Shown piece by piece: positions 52,917 through 61,188 of a DNA stretch of 64,000 nt. Origin of the DNA: Streptomyces sp. NBC_00102. GTDB lineage: Bacteria > Actinomycetota > Actinomycetes > Streptomycetales > Streptomycetaceae. Positions within the stretch are counted from its first letter, which is position 1, and each line of letters begins with the position of its first letter. The position numbers and the translations under genes were made by a program. The notes below the pieces were generated by a model, which saw nothing but the letters and a program-made list of their open reading frames with translations, was not told the DNA's origin and searched no databases. The stretch covers positions 2,790,001 through 2,854,000 of the forward strand of contig NZ_JAPEMC010000001.1 of the NCBI RefSeq assembly GCF_026343115.1, in the 5' to 3' direction.

Positions 52917-53114
52917 TTACGTCGGCGTCGCGGATTTCAGCGGGACAATCCATTCCCGGCCCCCACCCTCAGGTCGCAGGAACGCGACAGGGCGCTTGCG
53001 GCGCTCTCGGGGTGGATCCGCCGGGTCCTCGTAGTCGGGGATCACGTCGCGCAGGATGCCGATACGCCCTGAGGCATCCTGCACACGCCTACCGATGTCC
53101 CCACGAGTGATCAC
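52917..53114 (-). CDS. Small conserved hypothetical protein
   Basis: This 65-residue protein starts MITRGDIGRRVQDASGRIGI and ends with EWIVPLKSATPT. It is basic and beta-rich, with an SH3-like look. The start is GTG at 53114 and overlaps the stop of the preceding small gene as GTGA. Similar small pairs, from memory, accompany HTH genes in streptomycetes; the function is unknown. Confidence 0.7.
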   Translation of the reverse strand: MITRGDIGRRVQDASGRIGILRDVIPDYEDPADPPRERRKRPVAFLRPEGGGREWIVPLKSATPT

Positions 53115-53308
53115 GAGTGGCCCTCCGGATGCCGCCGCATCAGGACGTTGCAGTCCGACACCGTGCTCAGATCACCCACCAGGCGGCAGCGGTCGCGCAC
53201 GTTGGCGAGTTCGGCGCAGCCCGCGCACCCATCGACGGGGGCCGGCTCCACCTCCATGCGAAGGGCAAGGTCAAGCGGACTGTTCTGGTGCGTCGTTGGC
53301 TCGGTCAT
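53111..53308 (-). CDS. Small cysteine-containing hypothetical protein
   Basis: This 65-residue protein starts MTEPTTHQNSPLDLALRME and contains DGCAGCAELANVRDRCR with a CxxC pair. It may bind a metal. ATG at 53308 is used rather than the longer frame, and its stop overlaps the next small gene. It is divergent from the HTH gene at 53416. Confidence 0.7.
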   Translation of the reverse strand: MTEPTTHQNSPLDLALRMEVEPAPVDGCAGCAELANVRDRCRLVGDLSTVSDCNVLMRRHPEGHS

Positions 53309-53415
53309 GCCGTGATACTGACGGCCCCTTCGGGGCGTATCCACGCCAAAACGAGGACAGTCGGGCCGTTCGTCGCTACGGTCACAGAAAGGCCCAAACG
53401 TCCGTGGGAGAACCC

Positions 53416-54204
53416 TTGAACTCGTCCTTACGATCCGCTATGGAGAGTGCCGGTATCACCACTCGGCAGCTTGCCATGCATATCGGTGTGACAGGGAAGA
53501 CGGTGGAGCGGTGGTTGGCCGACGCCGGGCTGACGCCCCATGCACGGAACCGCGATGACGCCTGCCGGGCGTTGGGAGTGGATGAGGAAATGATCTGGCC
53601 CCAGGCAGTCAAGGACCGAATCAAGAGCGGCCACGACCGCGAACTGATCCGCAGCTATCCGTACCGTTCCGCGTGCCCGTCGACCGTGTGGGGCGAGCTG
53701 ACCGAGGACGCCGGCTCGGACCTGTTCTTCGCCGGGTACACGAACTACTTCCTCTGGACCCAGGTGCCCGCCTTCGTGGAGACGGTCCGCCGGAAAGCAC
53801 GGGCAGGGTGCCGGGTCCGCTTCCTGCTGGGCGATCCGGAGGGGGAGGTGACCCGGCAGCGGGAGATCGTCGAGGACGTGGCCCTGACGGTCTCCACGCG
53901 GATCCGGATCACCTTGGAGCACCTCGATCGTCTCGGACCGCTGGACGGGCTGGAGACCAGGTTCAGTGCACCGGAGGACGCGACCAACCACGTCAGCCTC
54001 TCCGTCTTCCGGTTCGACCGCGACGCCCTCGTCACACCCCACCTGGCCCGGCTCGTCGGGCACGACTCGCCGCTGCTGCATCTGCGCAGGCAGGGCGAGG
54101 GCGGGATGTTCGACCGGTTCGCGGAGCACGGCGAGGAGCTGTGGGAGCGGGGGACGGTCCGGGCCCCGGTATCCCGTAAGCCTTCGCCGCCGCCCCGGAC
54201 CTGA
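53416..54204 (+). CDS. HTH protein with a C-terminal effector-like domain
   Basis: This 262-residue protein has an N-terminal helix-turn-helix (AMESAGITTRQLAMHIGVTG and KTVERWLADAGLTPHARNRD). The larger C-terminal domain begins at GSDLFFAGYTNYFLWTQVPA and continues CRVRFLLGDPEGEVTRQREI, which suggests a PLD-like or nucleotide-related fold without a visible HKD motif. The start is TTG at 53416 with GGGAG upstream. It is divergent from two small overlapping genes. It may be a transcription factor or a phage-related sensor. Confidence 0.75.
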   Translation: MNSSLRSAMESAGITTRQLAMHIGVTGKTVERWLADAGLTPHARNRDDACRALGVDEEMIWPQAVKDRIKSGHDRELIRSYPYRSACPSTVWGELTEDAGSDLFFAGYTNYFLWTQVPAFVETVRRKARAGCRVRFLLGDPEGEVTRQREIVEDVALTVSTRIRITLEHLDRLGPLDGLETRFSAPEDATNHVSLSVFRFDRDALVTPHLARLVGHDSPLLHLRRQGEGGMFDRFAEHGEELWERGTVRAPVSRKPSPPPRT

Positions 54205-54387
54205 GCACCGCACGCCTTCGCCGCCGTGCCGCCCCGGACCTGAGCACCCCGACGCGAGGCCCCGCGCACCCCTACGCCGCATGCCCCCCACCTCACACCC
54301 ACCGCCACCCCCACAAGGGGCGGCAATGCGGCACACTGGACGTTTGGCCGCATGCGCGGCCGTACCCCGGAGAAAGGGCCGCAGCGA

Positions 54388-56067
54388 GTGACCGGACCCC
54401 TCATCGTCCAGAGCGACAAGACGCTTCTGCTGGAAGTCGACCATGAGCTGGCGGACGCGTGCCGGAGGGTGATCGCGCCCTTCGCCGAGCTGGAGCGCGC
54501 ACCCGAGCACATCCACACCTACCGCGTGACGCCGCTCGGGCTGTGGAACGCCCGCGCCGCCGGGCACGACGCCGAGCAGGTCGTCGACGCGCTGGTGGAG
54601 TACTCCCGCTACCCCGTGCCGCACGCGCTGCTGGTCGACATCGCCGAGACGATGGCGCGGTACGGCCGCCTCACCCTGTCCAAGCACCCGGTGCACGGCC
54701 TCGTGCTGACCAGCACCGACCGGCCGGTCCTTGAAGAGGTGCTGCGGTCGAAGAAGATCACCCCGCTGGTCGGGGCCCGGATCGACCCGGACACGGTCGC
54801 CGTGCACCCCTCGGAGCGCGGGCAGATCAAGCAGACGCTGCTGAAGCTCGGCTGGCCGGCGGAGGACCTCGCCGGGTACGTCGACGGCGAGGCGCACCCG
54901 ATCGAGCTGGCGCAGGACGGCTGGTCGCTGCGGCCGTACCAGAAGCAGGCCGTCGAAGGGTTCTGGCACGGTGGTTCCGGTGTCGTGGTACTCCCCTGTG
55001 GTGCCGGAAAGACGCTGGTCGGAGCCGGTGCGATGGCGGAGGCGAAGGCCACCACGCTGATCCTGGTGACCAACACGGTCTCGGCCCGGCAGTGGAAGCA
55101 CGAGCTGATCAAGCGCACCTCGCTGACCGAGGAGGAGATCGGCGAGTACAGCGGTACGCGCAAGGAGATCCGCCCGGTCACCATCGCCACGTACCAGGTG
55201 CTCACCACCCGCCGTAAGGGCATCTACCCGCACCTGGAGCTCTTCGACTCCCGTGACTGGGGTCTGGTGATCTACGACGAGGTGCACCTGCTGCCCGCGC
55301 CGGTCTTCAAGTTCACCGCCGACCTCCAGGCCCGCCGCCGGCTCGGTCTCACGGCCACGCTGGTGCGCGAGGACGGGCGGGAATCGGACGTGTTCTCGCT
55401 CATCGGCCCGAAGCGGTTCGACGCTCCGTGGAAGGAGATCGAGGCGCAGGGCTACATCGCGCCCGCCGACTGCGTGGAGGTACGGGTCAACCTGACCGAC
55501 CACGAGCGCCTCGCGTACGCCACGGCCGAGCCCGAGGAGAAGTACCGCTTCTGCGCGACCACCGTGACCAAGCGGAAGGTCACGGAGGCGCTGGTGCGCA
55601 AGCACGCGGGCGAGCAGACGCTCGTCATCGGGCAGTACATCGACCAGCTCGACGAGCTGGGCGAGCACCTGAACGCGCCCGTCATCAAGGGCGAGACGCC
55701 GAACTCGCAGCGCGAGAAGCTCTTCGAGTCGTTCCGGCAGGGCGAGATCAACGTCCTGGTCGTCTCGAAGGTCGCGAACTTCTCCATCGACCTGCCGGAG
55801 GCCACCGTCGCCATCCAGGTGTCGGGCACGTTCGGCTCCCGCCAGGAGGAGGCGCAGCGGCTCGGCCGGGTGCTGCGTCCGAAGGCGGACGGGCACGAGG
55901 CCCGCTTCTACTCGGTGGTCGCGCGCGACACCATCGACCAGGACTTCGCCGCCCACCGGCAGCGGTTCCTGGCCGAGCAGGGGTACGCGTACCGGATCGT
56001 GGACGCGGACGAACTGCTGAGCGGAAACCCCGAGCAGACCGACAGCGCTGACAGCACCGACAGCTGA
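54388..56067 (+). CDS. XPB-type DNA repair helicase
   Basis: This 559-residue superfamily 2 helicase is of the XPB/Rad25 type found in actinobacteria. The N-terminal damage-recognition-like region (about 1-180) is followed by helicase motifs: Walker A PCGAGKT, the DEVH box in VIYDEVHLL, LGLTATLVREDGRE, and the C-terminal RecA lobe with QEEAQRLGRVLRPK. It should unwind DNA 3' to 5' and may act in repair. The start is GTG at 54388 with GGAGAAAGG upstream. A 14-bp terminator hairpin follows. Confidence 0.93.
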   Translation: MTGPLIVQSDKTLLLEVDHELADACRRVIAPFAELERAPEHIHTYRVTPLGLWNARAAGHDAEQVVDALVEYSRYPVPHALLVDIAETMARYGRLTLSKHPVHGLVLTSTDRPVLEEVLRSKKITPLVGARIDPDTVAVHPSERGQIKQTLLKLGWPAEDLAGYVDGEAHPIELAQDGWSLRPYQKQAVEGFWHGGSGVVVLPCGAGKTLVGAGAMAEAKATTLILVTNTVSARQWKHELIKRTSLTEEEIGEYSGTRKEIRPVTIATYQVLTTRRKGIYPHLELFDSRDWGLVIYDEVHLLPAPVFKFTADLQARRRLGLTATLVREDGRESDVFSLIGPKRFDAPWKEIEAQGYIAPADCVEVRVNLTDHERLAYATAEPEEKYRFCATTVTKRKVTEALVRKHAGEQTLVIGQYIDQLDELGEHLNAPVIKGETPNSQREKLFESFRQGEINVLVVSKVANFSIDLPEATVAIQVSGTFGSRQEEAQRLGRVLRPKADGHEARFYSVVARDTIDQDFAAHRQRFLAEQGYAYRIVDADELLSGNPEQTDSADSTDS

Positions 56068-56090
56068 CGCGTGTCCGCCCCGGACCGAGG

Positions 56091-56123
56091 ACGGCCCCGT
56101 CGCGTTGAGCGCGACGGGGCCGT
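56091..56123. terminator. Terminator between XPB and DUF397 genes
   Basis: ACGGCCCCGTCGCG (56091-56104) pairs perfectly with its complement at 56110-56123 around a 5-base loop. It lies between convergent genes. Confidence 0.92.
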
Positions 56124-56146
56124 CTCCGTGGGGTGGCGGTGGGGCG

Positions 56147-56350
56147 TCAGACCGTCTCGAAGCCGCCGGACTTGACGCCCGCCAGGAACGAGGCGAACGA
56201 GCCGGTGGAGAGGCCGAGGACCGGGCCGCTCAGGTCCTTGGAGTCACGCACGGGGACGACACCGGCGGCGACGAGGTTGGTGGCGACCTCCACGCAGTCG
56301 CCGCCGTTGCTGCTGTAGGAGGACTTGAAGAAGTCGGGCGCTTCGGTCAC
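56147..56350 (-). CDS. DUF397 protein
   Basis: This 67-residue protein has the DUF397 pattern: FFKSSYSSNGGDCVEVAT, then VVPVRDSKD and SFASFLAGVKSG. In actinobacteria these small proteins pair with an XRE/DUF5753 regulator, and here its ATG overlaps the regulator's stop codon (ATGA). The pair behaves like a regulator-partner module and some members control development or antibiotic production. Confidence 0.93.
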   Translation of the reverse strand: MTEAPDFFKSSYSSNGGDCVEVATNLVAAGVVPVRDSKDLSGPVLGLSTGSFASFLAGVKSGGFETV

Positions 56351-57180
56351 GGGGTTACCTTTCGCAACTGCTGGATCATGGCCACGGACGCGGTATGGGA
56401 CAGCGCAACGGACTGTAGTTGATGGAAGGCACCGAGCACCGTGTCGACGAACCGCACGTCCCGCTCCAAGTGTCCCTGGAACTGGCTCTCCGCGTACCCC
56501 ACCATCGTCCTGTTGGGCAGCGTCAGCAGGCGGACCGGAAGGTTGAACGCGCGGCGCTCCCCGGAGCTGAACGGAGTGATCTGCAGGGTGGTGTGAGGGA
56601 GCGCCGCGAAATCCAGCAGCGAGTCGAGCTGGGCCCGCATCACCTTCGGCCCGCCCACCTCGCGCAGGAGGCAGCTCTCGTCCATCACCACGTGCACCAT
56701 GGGGGCGGGCGTCCTCGCCAGCGTCGTCTGCCGCTCGGCGAGGAAGGCCACGCGCTCGCCGCCCTGCTCGAAGGTGATCGACCCTCGCTCGGCCTCCCCG
56801 CGTGCCAACGCCGTCGCGTACTCATGCGTCTGCAGGAGGCCGGGCACGATGCCGCCGTTCTCGAACAGCCGGATTTCGCGGGCCCGCCCCTCGAAAGTGA
56901 CGTACTCCGGAAAACCCTCCAGGAGTGCGTCGTTCCGAACAGTGCGACAGAGCCGTTCGAATTTCGATCCGGTACCGAGGACCTTGTCGACAGCCCTGGA
57001 AAAGCGGAGAGTTGGCAATTTTCGACCAGTTTCCACCGCCGAGACATGGGCGTTGGAGTAGGACGTCATCCGGGCCAACTCCGTCTGCGTCATCCCGGCT
57101 CCCTCGCGTGAGCTGCGAAGTTCTGCCCCGAATGACGCGCTGAGAGACTCGTCCGGATTCAGTTCGCGGATGTTGACCAT
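56347..57180 (-). CDS. XRE-family regulator with DUF5753 (Scr1 type)
   Basis: This 277-residue regulator has an N-terminal XRE helix-turn-helix (GMTQTELARMTSYSNAHVSA and VETGRKLPTLRFSRAVDKVL) and a C-terminal DUF5753 domain (GIVPGLLQTHEYATALARGE; VHVVMDESCLLREVGGPKVM; LQITPFSSGERRAFN). The ATG at 57180 has GGGAGGAAGAGG upstream. It overlaps DUF397 by four bases and is divergent from two small genes that usually accompany this module. Confidence 0.92.
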   Translation of the reverse strand: MVNIRELNPDESLSASFGAELRSSREGAGMTQTELARMTSYSNAHVSAVETGRKLPTLRFSRAVDKVLGTGSKFERLCRTVRNDALLEGFPEYVTFEGRAREIRLFENGGIVPGLLQTHEYATALARGEAERGSITFEQGGERVAFLAERQTTLARTPAPMVHVVMDESCLLREVGGPKVMRAQLDSLLDFAALPHTTLQITPFSSGERRAFNLPVRLLTLPNRTMVGYAESQFQGHLERDVRFVDTVLGAFHQLQSVALSHTASVAMIQQLRKVTP

Positions 57181-57273
57181 GCCTCTTCCTCCCTCACGGA
57201 TAACTTGAACACCCTTCAACGCTAGGGGAATCTGGGCCTCCCCGTAGCGAATTCGCTACAGAGAGGAGCGGCC

Positions 57274-57516
57274 ATGCTCGGGTATGGCGAAGGCAGAAAT
57301 GTGCCCGCCCCGGGAACGCTCATGGTGGATACCAGCCGTGAGGACCGGGTCGGGGAGTTCCGAGGGGTGGCCGGCCCCTACTGGGCCATGCGCCCGGTCG
57401 GCGGCGGCACCGAGTGGGAGGCCTCCCCCGACGCTCTCCGCCCCGCGAGCCCGATAGAGCGCCTGCGCGCCGAGGACTCCCGGTGCAACGCGCGGAGTCG
57501 GGGTGATGTGCTGTGA
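57274..57516 (+). CDS. Small XRE/DUF397-associated protein
   Basis: This protein of up to 80 residues has the core VDTSREDRVGEFRGVAGPYW and then RPVGGGTEWEASPDALRPAS. The same pattern is common beside Scr1-type XRE genes in streptomycetes. The true start may be the internal GTG or ATG near VDTSREDR. Its stop overlaps the GTG of the next gene. The function is unknown. Confidence 0.8.
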   Translation: MLGYGEGRNVPAPGTLMVDTSREDRVGEFRGVAGPYWAMRPVGGGTEWEASPDALRPASPIERLRAEDSRCNARSRGDVL

Positions 57517-57764
57517 GCGAGCAGCCCACACAGCCGCCCACCGGCCTCGACGACGATCCTGAGGACGCCGGCACGGACGAGTGCTCCGTCTGCCTGGACT
57601 TCGACTGGGCCGAGTGGGACGCCGAGCGGATGGGCGATCCCAGCGCCGCGACGGACTGGCGGGTCCTGCGGAGACGCCACGAGGCAGCCGAACACCCGAC
57701 GGAGGCGCGAATCCCCAGCGCCGACCCCACGGATCCCACCGGCCCCGCCGACCAAACCGGCTGA
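57513..57764 (+). CDS. Small acidic protein of the XRE cluster
   Basis: This 83-residue acidic protein has the segment DECSVCLDFDWAEWDAERMG with a CxxC pair and then ATDWRVLRRRHEAAEH. The start is GTG at 57513, overlapping the upstream stop. It is likely co-translated with its neighbour. A hairpin at 57791-57819 ends the unit. Confidence 0.78.
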   Translation: MSEQPTQPPTGLDDDPEDAGTDECSVCLDFDWAEWDAERMGDPSAATDWRVLRRRHEAAEHPTEARIPSADPTDPTGPADQTG

Positions 57765-57790
57765 CGGCCGGGGCGTCCGGTTCGGTCCAC

Positions 57791-57819
57791 CCCGCCGCCC
57801 ACGCGCCCCGGGCGGCGGG
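57791..57819. terminator. Terminator hairpin
   Basis: CCCGCCGCCC (57791-57800) and GGGCGGCGGG (57810-57819) form a perfect 10-bp stem with a 9-base loop between convergent genes. Confidence 0.85.
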
Positions 57820-57850
57820 TCCCGCACGGCATCGGGACCGGCCGCGCCGC

Positions 57851-58357
57851 TCAGGGCAGGGGCACGAAGAGCAGCATGACGCCGAGGGTGATCATCGCGG
57901 GCGGTACGAACGCGAGCCCGGCGGCGATCCAGCGGGCGGTGGACCAGGAGCGGCGGATCACCAGGAGCCAGCAGAGGGCGAGTGCGGCCGGGGTCAGGGT
58001 GAAGCTGAGGGAGTAGCCGAGGCTCACCACGTTCAGCGGGCCGCGCACGGCGGGTTCGCACCGGTTCCCGCAGTCGGCGCCCGCGAGCAGGGCGAGCCAG
58101 ATCAGGCCGGTCACCACGGGGACCAGATGCGGGAGCAGTGCCGTGGCGAAGGCGGGCACGGCCCAGCGCGGTGCGGGCCCGGGGCCGGCCAGGACCGTCC
58201 CGAGCCGGCGGCCCCCGGGAAGCAGGCGCGCGCCGGCCACGGCGCTCCGGCCGGACCGGGGTGCGGCGCCACGGGGTGCGGCGCCACGGGGGACGAGGGC
58301 ACCAGGGACGACGGCGCGGGGGACGACGGTGCGGGGACGGCTGCGGCAGTAGGGCAT
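57851..58357 (-). CDS. Four-helix membrane protein, hypothetical
   Basis: This 168-residue protein has four predicted transmembrane helices (about residues 70-90, 100-125, 130-145 and 148-165). Its N-terminal 40 residues are low complexity: VVPRAVVPGALVPRGAAPRG. These repeats come from short DNA repeats near 58260-58330, so the true start may be further in, for example near RLLPGGRRLG. I do not recognise a family. Confidence 0.65.
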   Translation of the reverse strand: MPYCRSRPRTVVPRAVVPGALVPRGAAPRGAAPRSGRSAVAGARLLPGGRRLGTVLAGPGPAPRWAVPAFATALLPHLVPVVTGLIWLALLAGADCGNRCEPAVRGPLNVVSLGYSLSFTLTPAALALCWLLVIRRSWSTARWIAAGLAFVPPAMITLGVMLLFVPLP

Positions 58358-58464
58358 ACGCCCAGCTCATCGCAGAGCCGGAACCGATAACTCCGGGTTC
58401 GTACTCACTTCGGGACCGCCTCCGTACTCACCGTGCGCGGCGGATGCCGGGACCGTCCCCGTAC

Positions 58465-58653
58465 TCACCGTGCGCGGCGGATGGCGGAGCCGACGGCGTA
58501 CTCCCCCCGGACGGCGATGTCGAAGGCGGTGGTGGCGTACACGCGGACGGCGCGCAGGGCGTCGCCGAGGGGGTGGGGGCGGAGGTGACCGGTGGCCGCG
58601 GTCGCGCCGTGCGCGGGGCCGGTCCTGCGGGGGTTCAGGATCGCGGTGCTCAT
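58465..58653 (-). CDS. Small conserved hypothetical protein
   Basis: This 62-residue basic protein starts MSTAILNPRRTGPAHGATAA and contains HPLGDALRAVRVYATTAFDI. Similar small proteins are, from memory, found divergent from HelR-type genes in streptomycetes. It has no hydrophobic segment. The function is unknown. Confidence 0.65.
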   Translation of the reverse strand: MSTAILNPRRTGPAHGATAATGHLRPHPLGDALRAVRVYATTAFDIAVRGEYAVGSAIRRAR

Positions 58654-59001
58654 GCCTTCCAGGGTGCTCCTCCTCTCGGCGTACGGGCCAGGACGGCGTC
58701 CCCGGCCGGAGGACGGCAGCCGGGCGCGGCACGGAAATCCGGTTCGCCCGGGCCCCTGCGCGTGGATACAATCGCCGGTCTGCCCCGCCCTCCCGCACCG
58801 TGGTACCGGCTCCGTGCCGGCAGCCGGGGGAGTGCCGCCGACCGGACGGAAACCGGCCGACTGCCGTGCGCGCCACCGCGTGCACGGCCGGTACGCGCGC
58901 CCTCGCGCGTATCCCCTCGTGATCGCCCACCGGGACCCGGCCGTGCGCCCTTTCGCGCCGTGCGGCCGTCGCCCTGCGTCGAACTGCCGGAGGCCATACC
59001 C
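58654..59001 (+). promoter_or_regulatory. helR promoter and long leader
   Basis: TTCGCC (58743-58748) and TACAAT (58767-58772), 18 bp apart, form a good promoter for helR. The start would be near 58779, leaving a leader of about 220 nt. In it TACGCGCG (58892-58899) and CGCGCGTA (58904-58911) form a perfect inverted repeat with a 4-base loop. I did not find the rifamycin-associated element consensus (GGGGCTTGCG-type inverted repeat). Confidence 0.55.
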
Positions 59002-61101
59002 GTGTCCGCGCCGCACACCGCAGAAAGTGACACCCCCACCGATCCGCCCACCGATCCGCTCGCCCGCGAGCGGGGGCATCTCGCCGCGTCCCGGGCGGCC
59101 CTGCGCGTCATGCGTGAGGACGTCCAGGCCCTCGACATCCGCGACGTCACCGCCAACTGGGTGAACGCCGCCGTGCTCCAGGCGCAGATCGACGAGCGCA
59201 TCAAGGCGCTCGCCGACCTCTCGCACACCCCGCTGTTCTTCGGCCGGCTCGACTTCCAGCACCCCGTCGGCGGCGAGTTCGCCGAGGGTGCGGAGGGCGA
59301 GCGGTTCTACATCGGCCGGCGTCACGTCCACGACGCGCACGGCGACCCGATGGTCATCGACTGGCGTGCGCCCGTCTCGCAGGCGTTCTACCAGGCGTCG
59401 CGGCTGGACCCGCAGGACGTGGGGCTGCGCCGCCGCTTCGGCTACACCGGCGGCGAGCTGACCGCCTACGAGGACGAGGACCTCACGGCCCCCGCCGACG
59501 CCCCCGGCTCCGGCACCACCAGCAAGCTGCTCCAGGCGGAGATCGAGCGCCCGCGCGTCGGTCCGATGCGGGACATCGTCGCGACGATCCAGCCGGAGCA
59601 GGACGAGATCGTCCGCAGTGAGCTGGGCGGCACGATCTGCGTACAGGGAGGTCCCGGTACCGGTAAGACGGCGGTGGGCCTGCACCGTGTCGCGTACCTG
59701 CTGTACGCGCACCGGGACCGGCTGGCCCGTACCGGCACGCTCGTCATCGGGCCGAACCGGTCGTTCCTCCACTACATCGAGCAGGTGCTGCCCGCTCTCG
59801 GTGAGATGGAGGTGCAGCAGGCGACCGTGGAGGACCTGGTCACCAAGCACGTCGAGGTGCGCGGCACGGACGAGGCGGCCGCCGCGCTGGTGAAGGGCGA
59901 CGCGCGGATGGCGGAGGTGCTGCGGCGGGCGATCCGCTCGCACGTCACCCCGCCCACCGAGGAGGTCGTGGTGGTGCGCGGTTCGCGCCGCTGGCGGGTG
60001 CCTGCGTACGAGGTGGAGGAGCTGGTCGAGGAGCTGCTCGCCCGCGACATGCGGTACGGCGCCGCCCACGAGGCGCTGCCGCAGCGCATCGCGCACCGGG
60101 TGCTGGTGCGGATGGAGGAGGCCGGGGAGGCACCGGACGACCGGGTGCAGAACGCGGTGGCCCGTACGCCCGCCGTGAAGGCGGCGGTGAAGGCGGTCTG
60201 GCCCGCCGTCGATCCGGCGAAGCTGGTGCTGCGGCTGCTCTCCGACCCGGAGTTCCTGGCCGCGCACGCGGAGGGGCTGCTCACCGAGGACGAGCAGAAA
60301 GCGGTGGTGTGGACGAAGCCGGCCCGCAGTGTGAAGTCGGCGAAGTGGTCGACGGCGGACGCGGTGCTGATCGACGAGGCCCGTGACCTGGTGGAGCGTA
60401 CGCACTCGCTGGGTCATGTGGTGCTCGACGAGGCGCAGGACCTGTCCCCGATGCAGTACCGGGCAGTGGGGCGCCGTTGCTCGACGGGTTCGGCGACCGT
60501 GCTGGGCGACCTGGCGCAGGGCACCACGCCCTGGTCGACGCGGAGCTGGGCGGACGCGCTCGGCCACCTGGGCAAGCGGGACGCGCACGTGGAGGAGCTG
60601 ACGGCGGGCTTCCGTGTGCCGCGCGAGGTGATCGCGTACGCCTCCCGGCTGCTGCCCTCGATCGCCCCGGGGCTCGCGCCGGTCGAGTCGGTGCGTGAGT
60701 CGCCCGGTTCGCTGGCGGTACGCGCGGTGGACGGTGCCGAGGCGCTGATCGCGGCGGCGGTCGACGCGTGCGAGGAGGCGCTGGAGCAGGAGGGGTCGAT
60801 CGGGCTGATCGCCGCCGACGCCCGGATCCCCGCGCTGGCCGAGGCGCTGGCGGCGGCCGGGCACGCGGTGCTGTCGCCCGGCGAGGAGACGAGCGCCGCT
60901 TCCCGGCTGACTCTGGTCCCCGCCTCGCTGGCGAAGGGCCTGGAGTACGACTACGTGGTGCTGGACGAACCGGCGGCCGTGGTCGACGGCGAGCCGGACG
61001 AGCGCACCGGTCTGCGCCGGCTGTACGTGGCGCTGACCCGTGCGGTGTCGGGCCTCACGGTCGTGCACGCGGCCCCGCTGCCCGAGGCGCTGGCCGCCTG
61101 A
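59002..61101 (+). CDS. helR: HelR-type RNA polymerase recycling ATPase
   Basis: This 699-residue superfamily 1 protein belongs to the UvrD/HelD group. The N-terminal coiled-coil (about 10-75) is followed by the HelD-typical FGRLDF and GERFYIGRRHVHD segment, Walker A GGPGTGKTAV (Lys222), the GPNRSFLHYIEQVLPALGE block, motif II LDEAQDLSPMQ, and the C-terminal lobe with LAKGLEYDYVVLDEP and RLYVALTRAV. HelR proteins displace RNA polymerase from nucleic acid and can protect it from rifamycins. The start is GTG at 59002 with GGAGG upstream. It could also be a HelD paralogue without drug-protection function. Confidence 0.88.
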   Translation: MSAPHTAESDTPTDPPTDPLARERGHLAASRAALRVMREDVQALDIRDVTANWVNAAVLQAQIDERIKALADLSHTPLFFGRLDFQHPVGGEFAEGAEGERFYIGRRHVHDAHGDPMVIDWRAPVSQAFYQASRLDPQDVGLRRRFGYTGGELTAYEDEDLTAPADAPGSGTTSKLLQAEIERPRVGPMRDIVATIQPEQDEIVRSELGGTICVQGGPGTGKTAVGLHRVAYLLYAHRDRLARTGTLVIGPNRSFLHYIEQVLPALGEMEVQQATVEDLVTKHVEVRGTDEAAAALVKGDARMAEVLRRAIRSHVTPPTEEVVVVRGSRRWRVPAYEVEELVEELLARDMRYGAAHEALPQRIAHRVLVRMEEAGEAPDDRVQNAVARTPAVKAAVKAVWPAVDPAKLVLRLLSDPEFLAAHAEGLLTEDEQKAVVWTKPARSVKSAKWSTADAVLIDEARDLVERTHSLGHVVLDEAQDLSPMQYRAVGRRCSTGSATVLGDLAQGTTPWSTRSWADALGHLGKRDAHVEELTAGFRVPREVIAYASRLLPSIAPGLAPVESVRESPGSLAVRAVDGAEALIAAAVDACEEALEQEGSIGLIAADARIPALAEALAAAGHAVLSPGEETSAASRLTLVPASLAKGLEYDYVVLDEPAAVVDGEPDERTGLRRLYVALTRAVSGLTVVHAAPLPEALAA

Positions 61102-61129
61102 GGGACGGGCGGTGTCCGCGCCTGAGGAA

Positions 61130-61171
61130 CGGGCGGTGTCCGTGCCGGGTCACCCGCGCGGACACCGCCCG
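61130..61171. terminator. Terminator between helR and cutC
   Basis: CGGGCGGTGTCCG (61130-61142) pairs with CGGACACCGCCCG (61159-61171). A near-identical copy of the left arm occurs 26 bp upstream and includes the helR stop region, so the right arm could pair with either copy. Confidence 0.88.
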
Positions 61172-61188
61172 CCGTTCGACGGCGCGTC

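Noticed and set aside
58654..59001. Rifamycin-associated element upstream of helR
   Set aside because: The only clear inverted repeat is TACGCGCG/CGCGCGTA, which does not match the known element.
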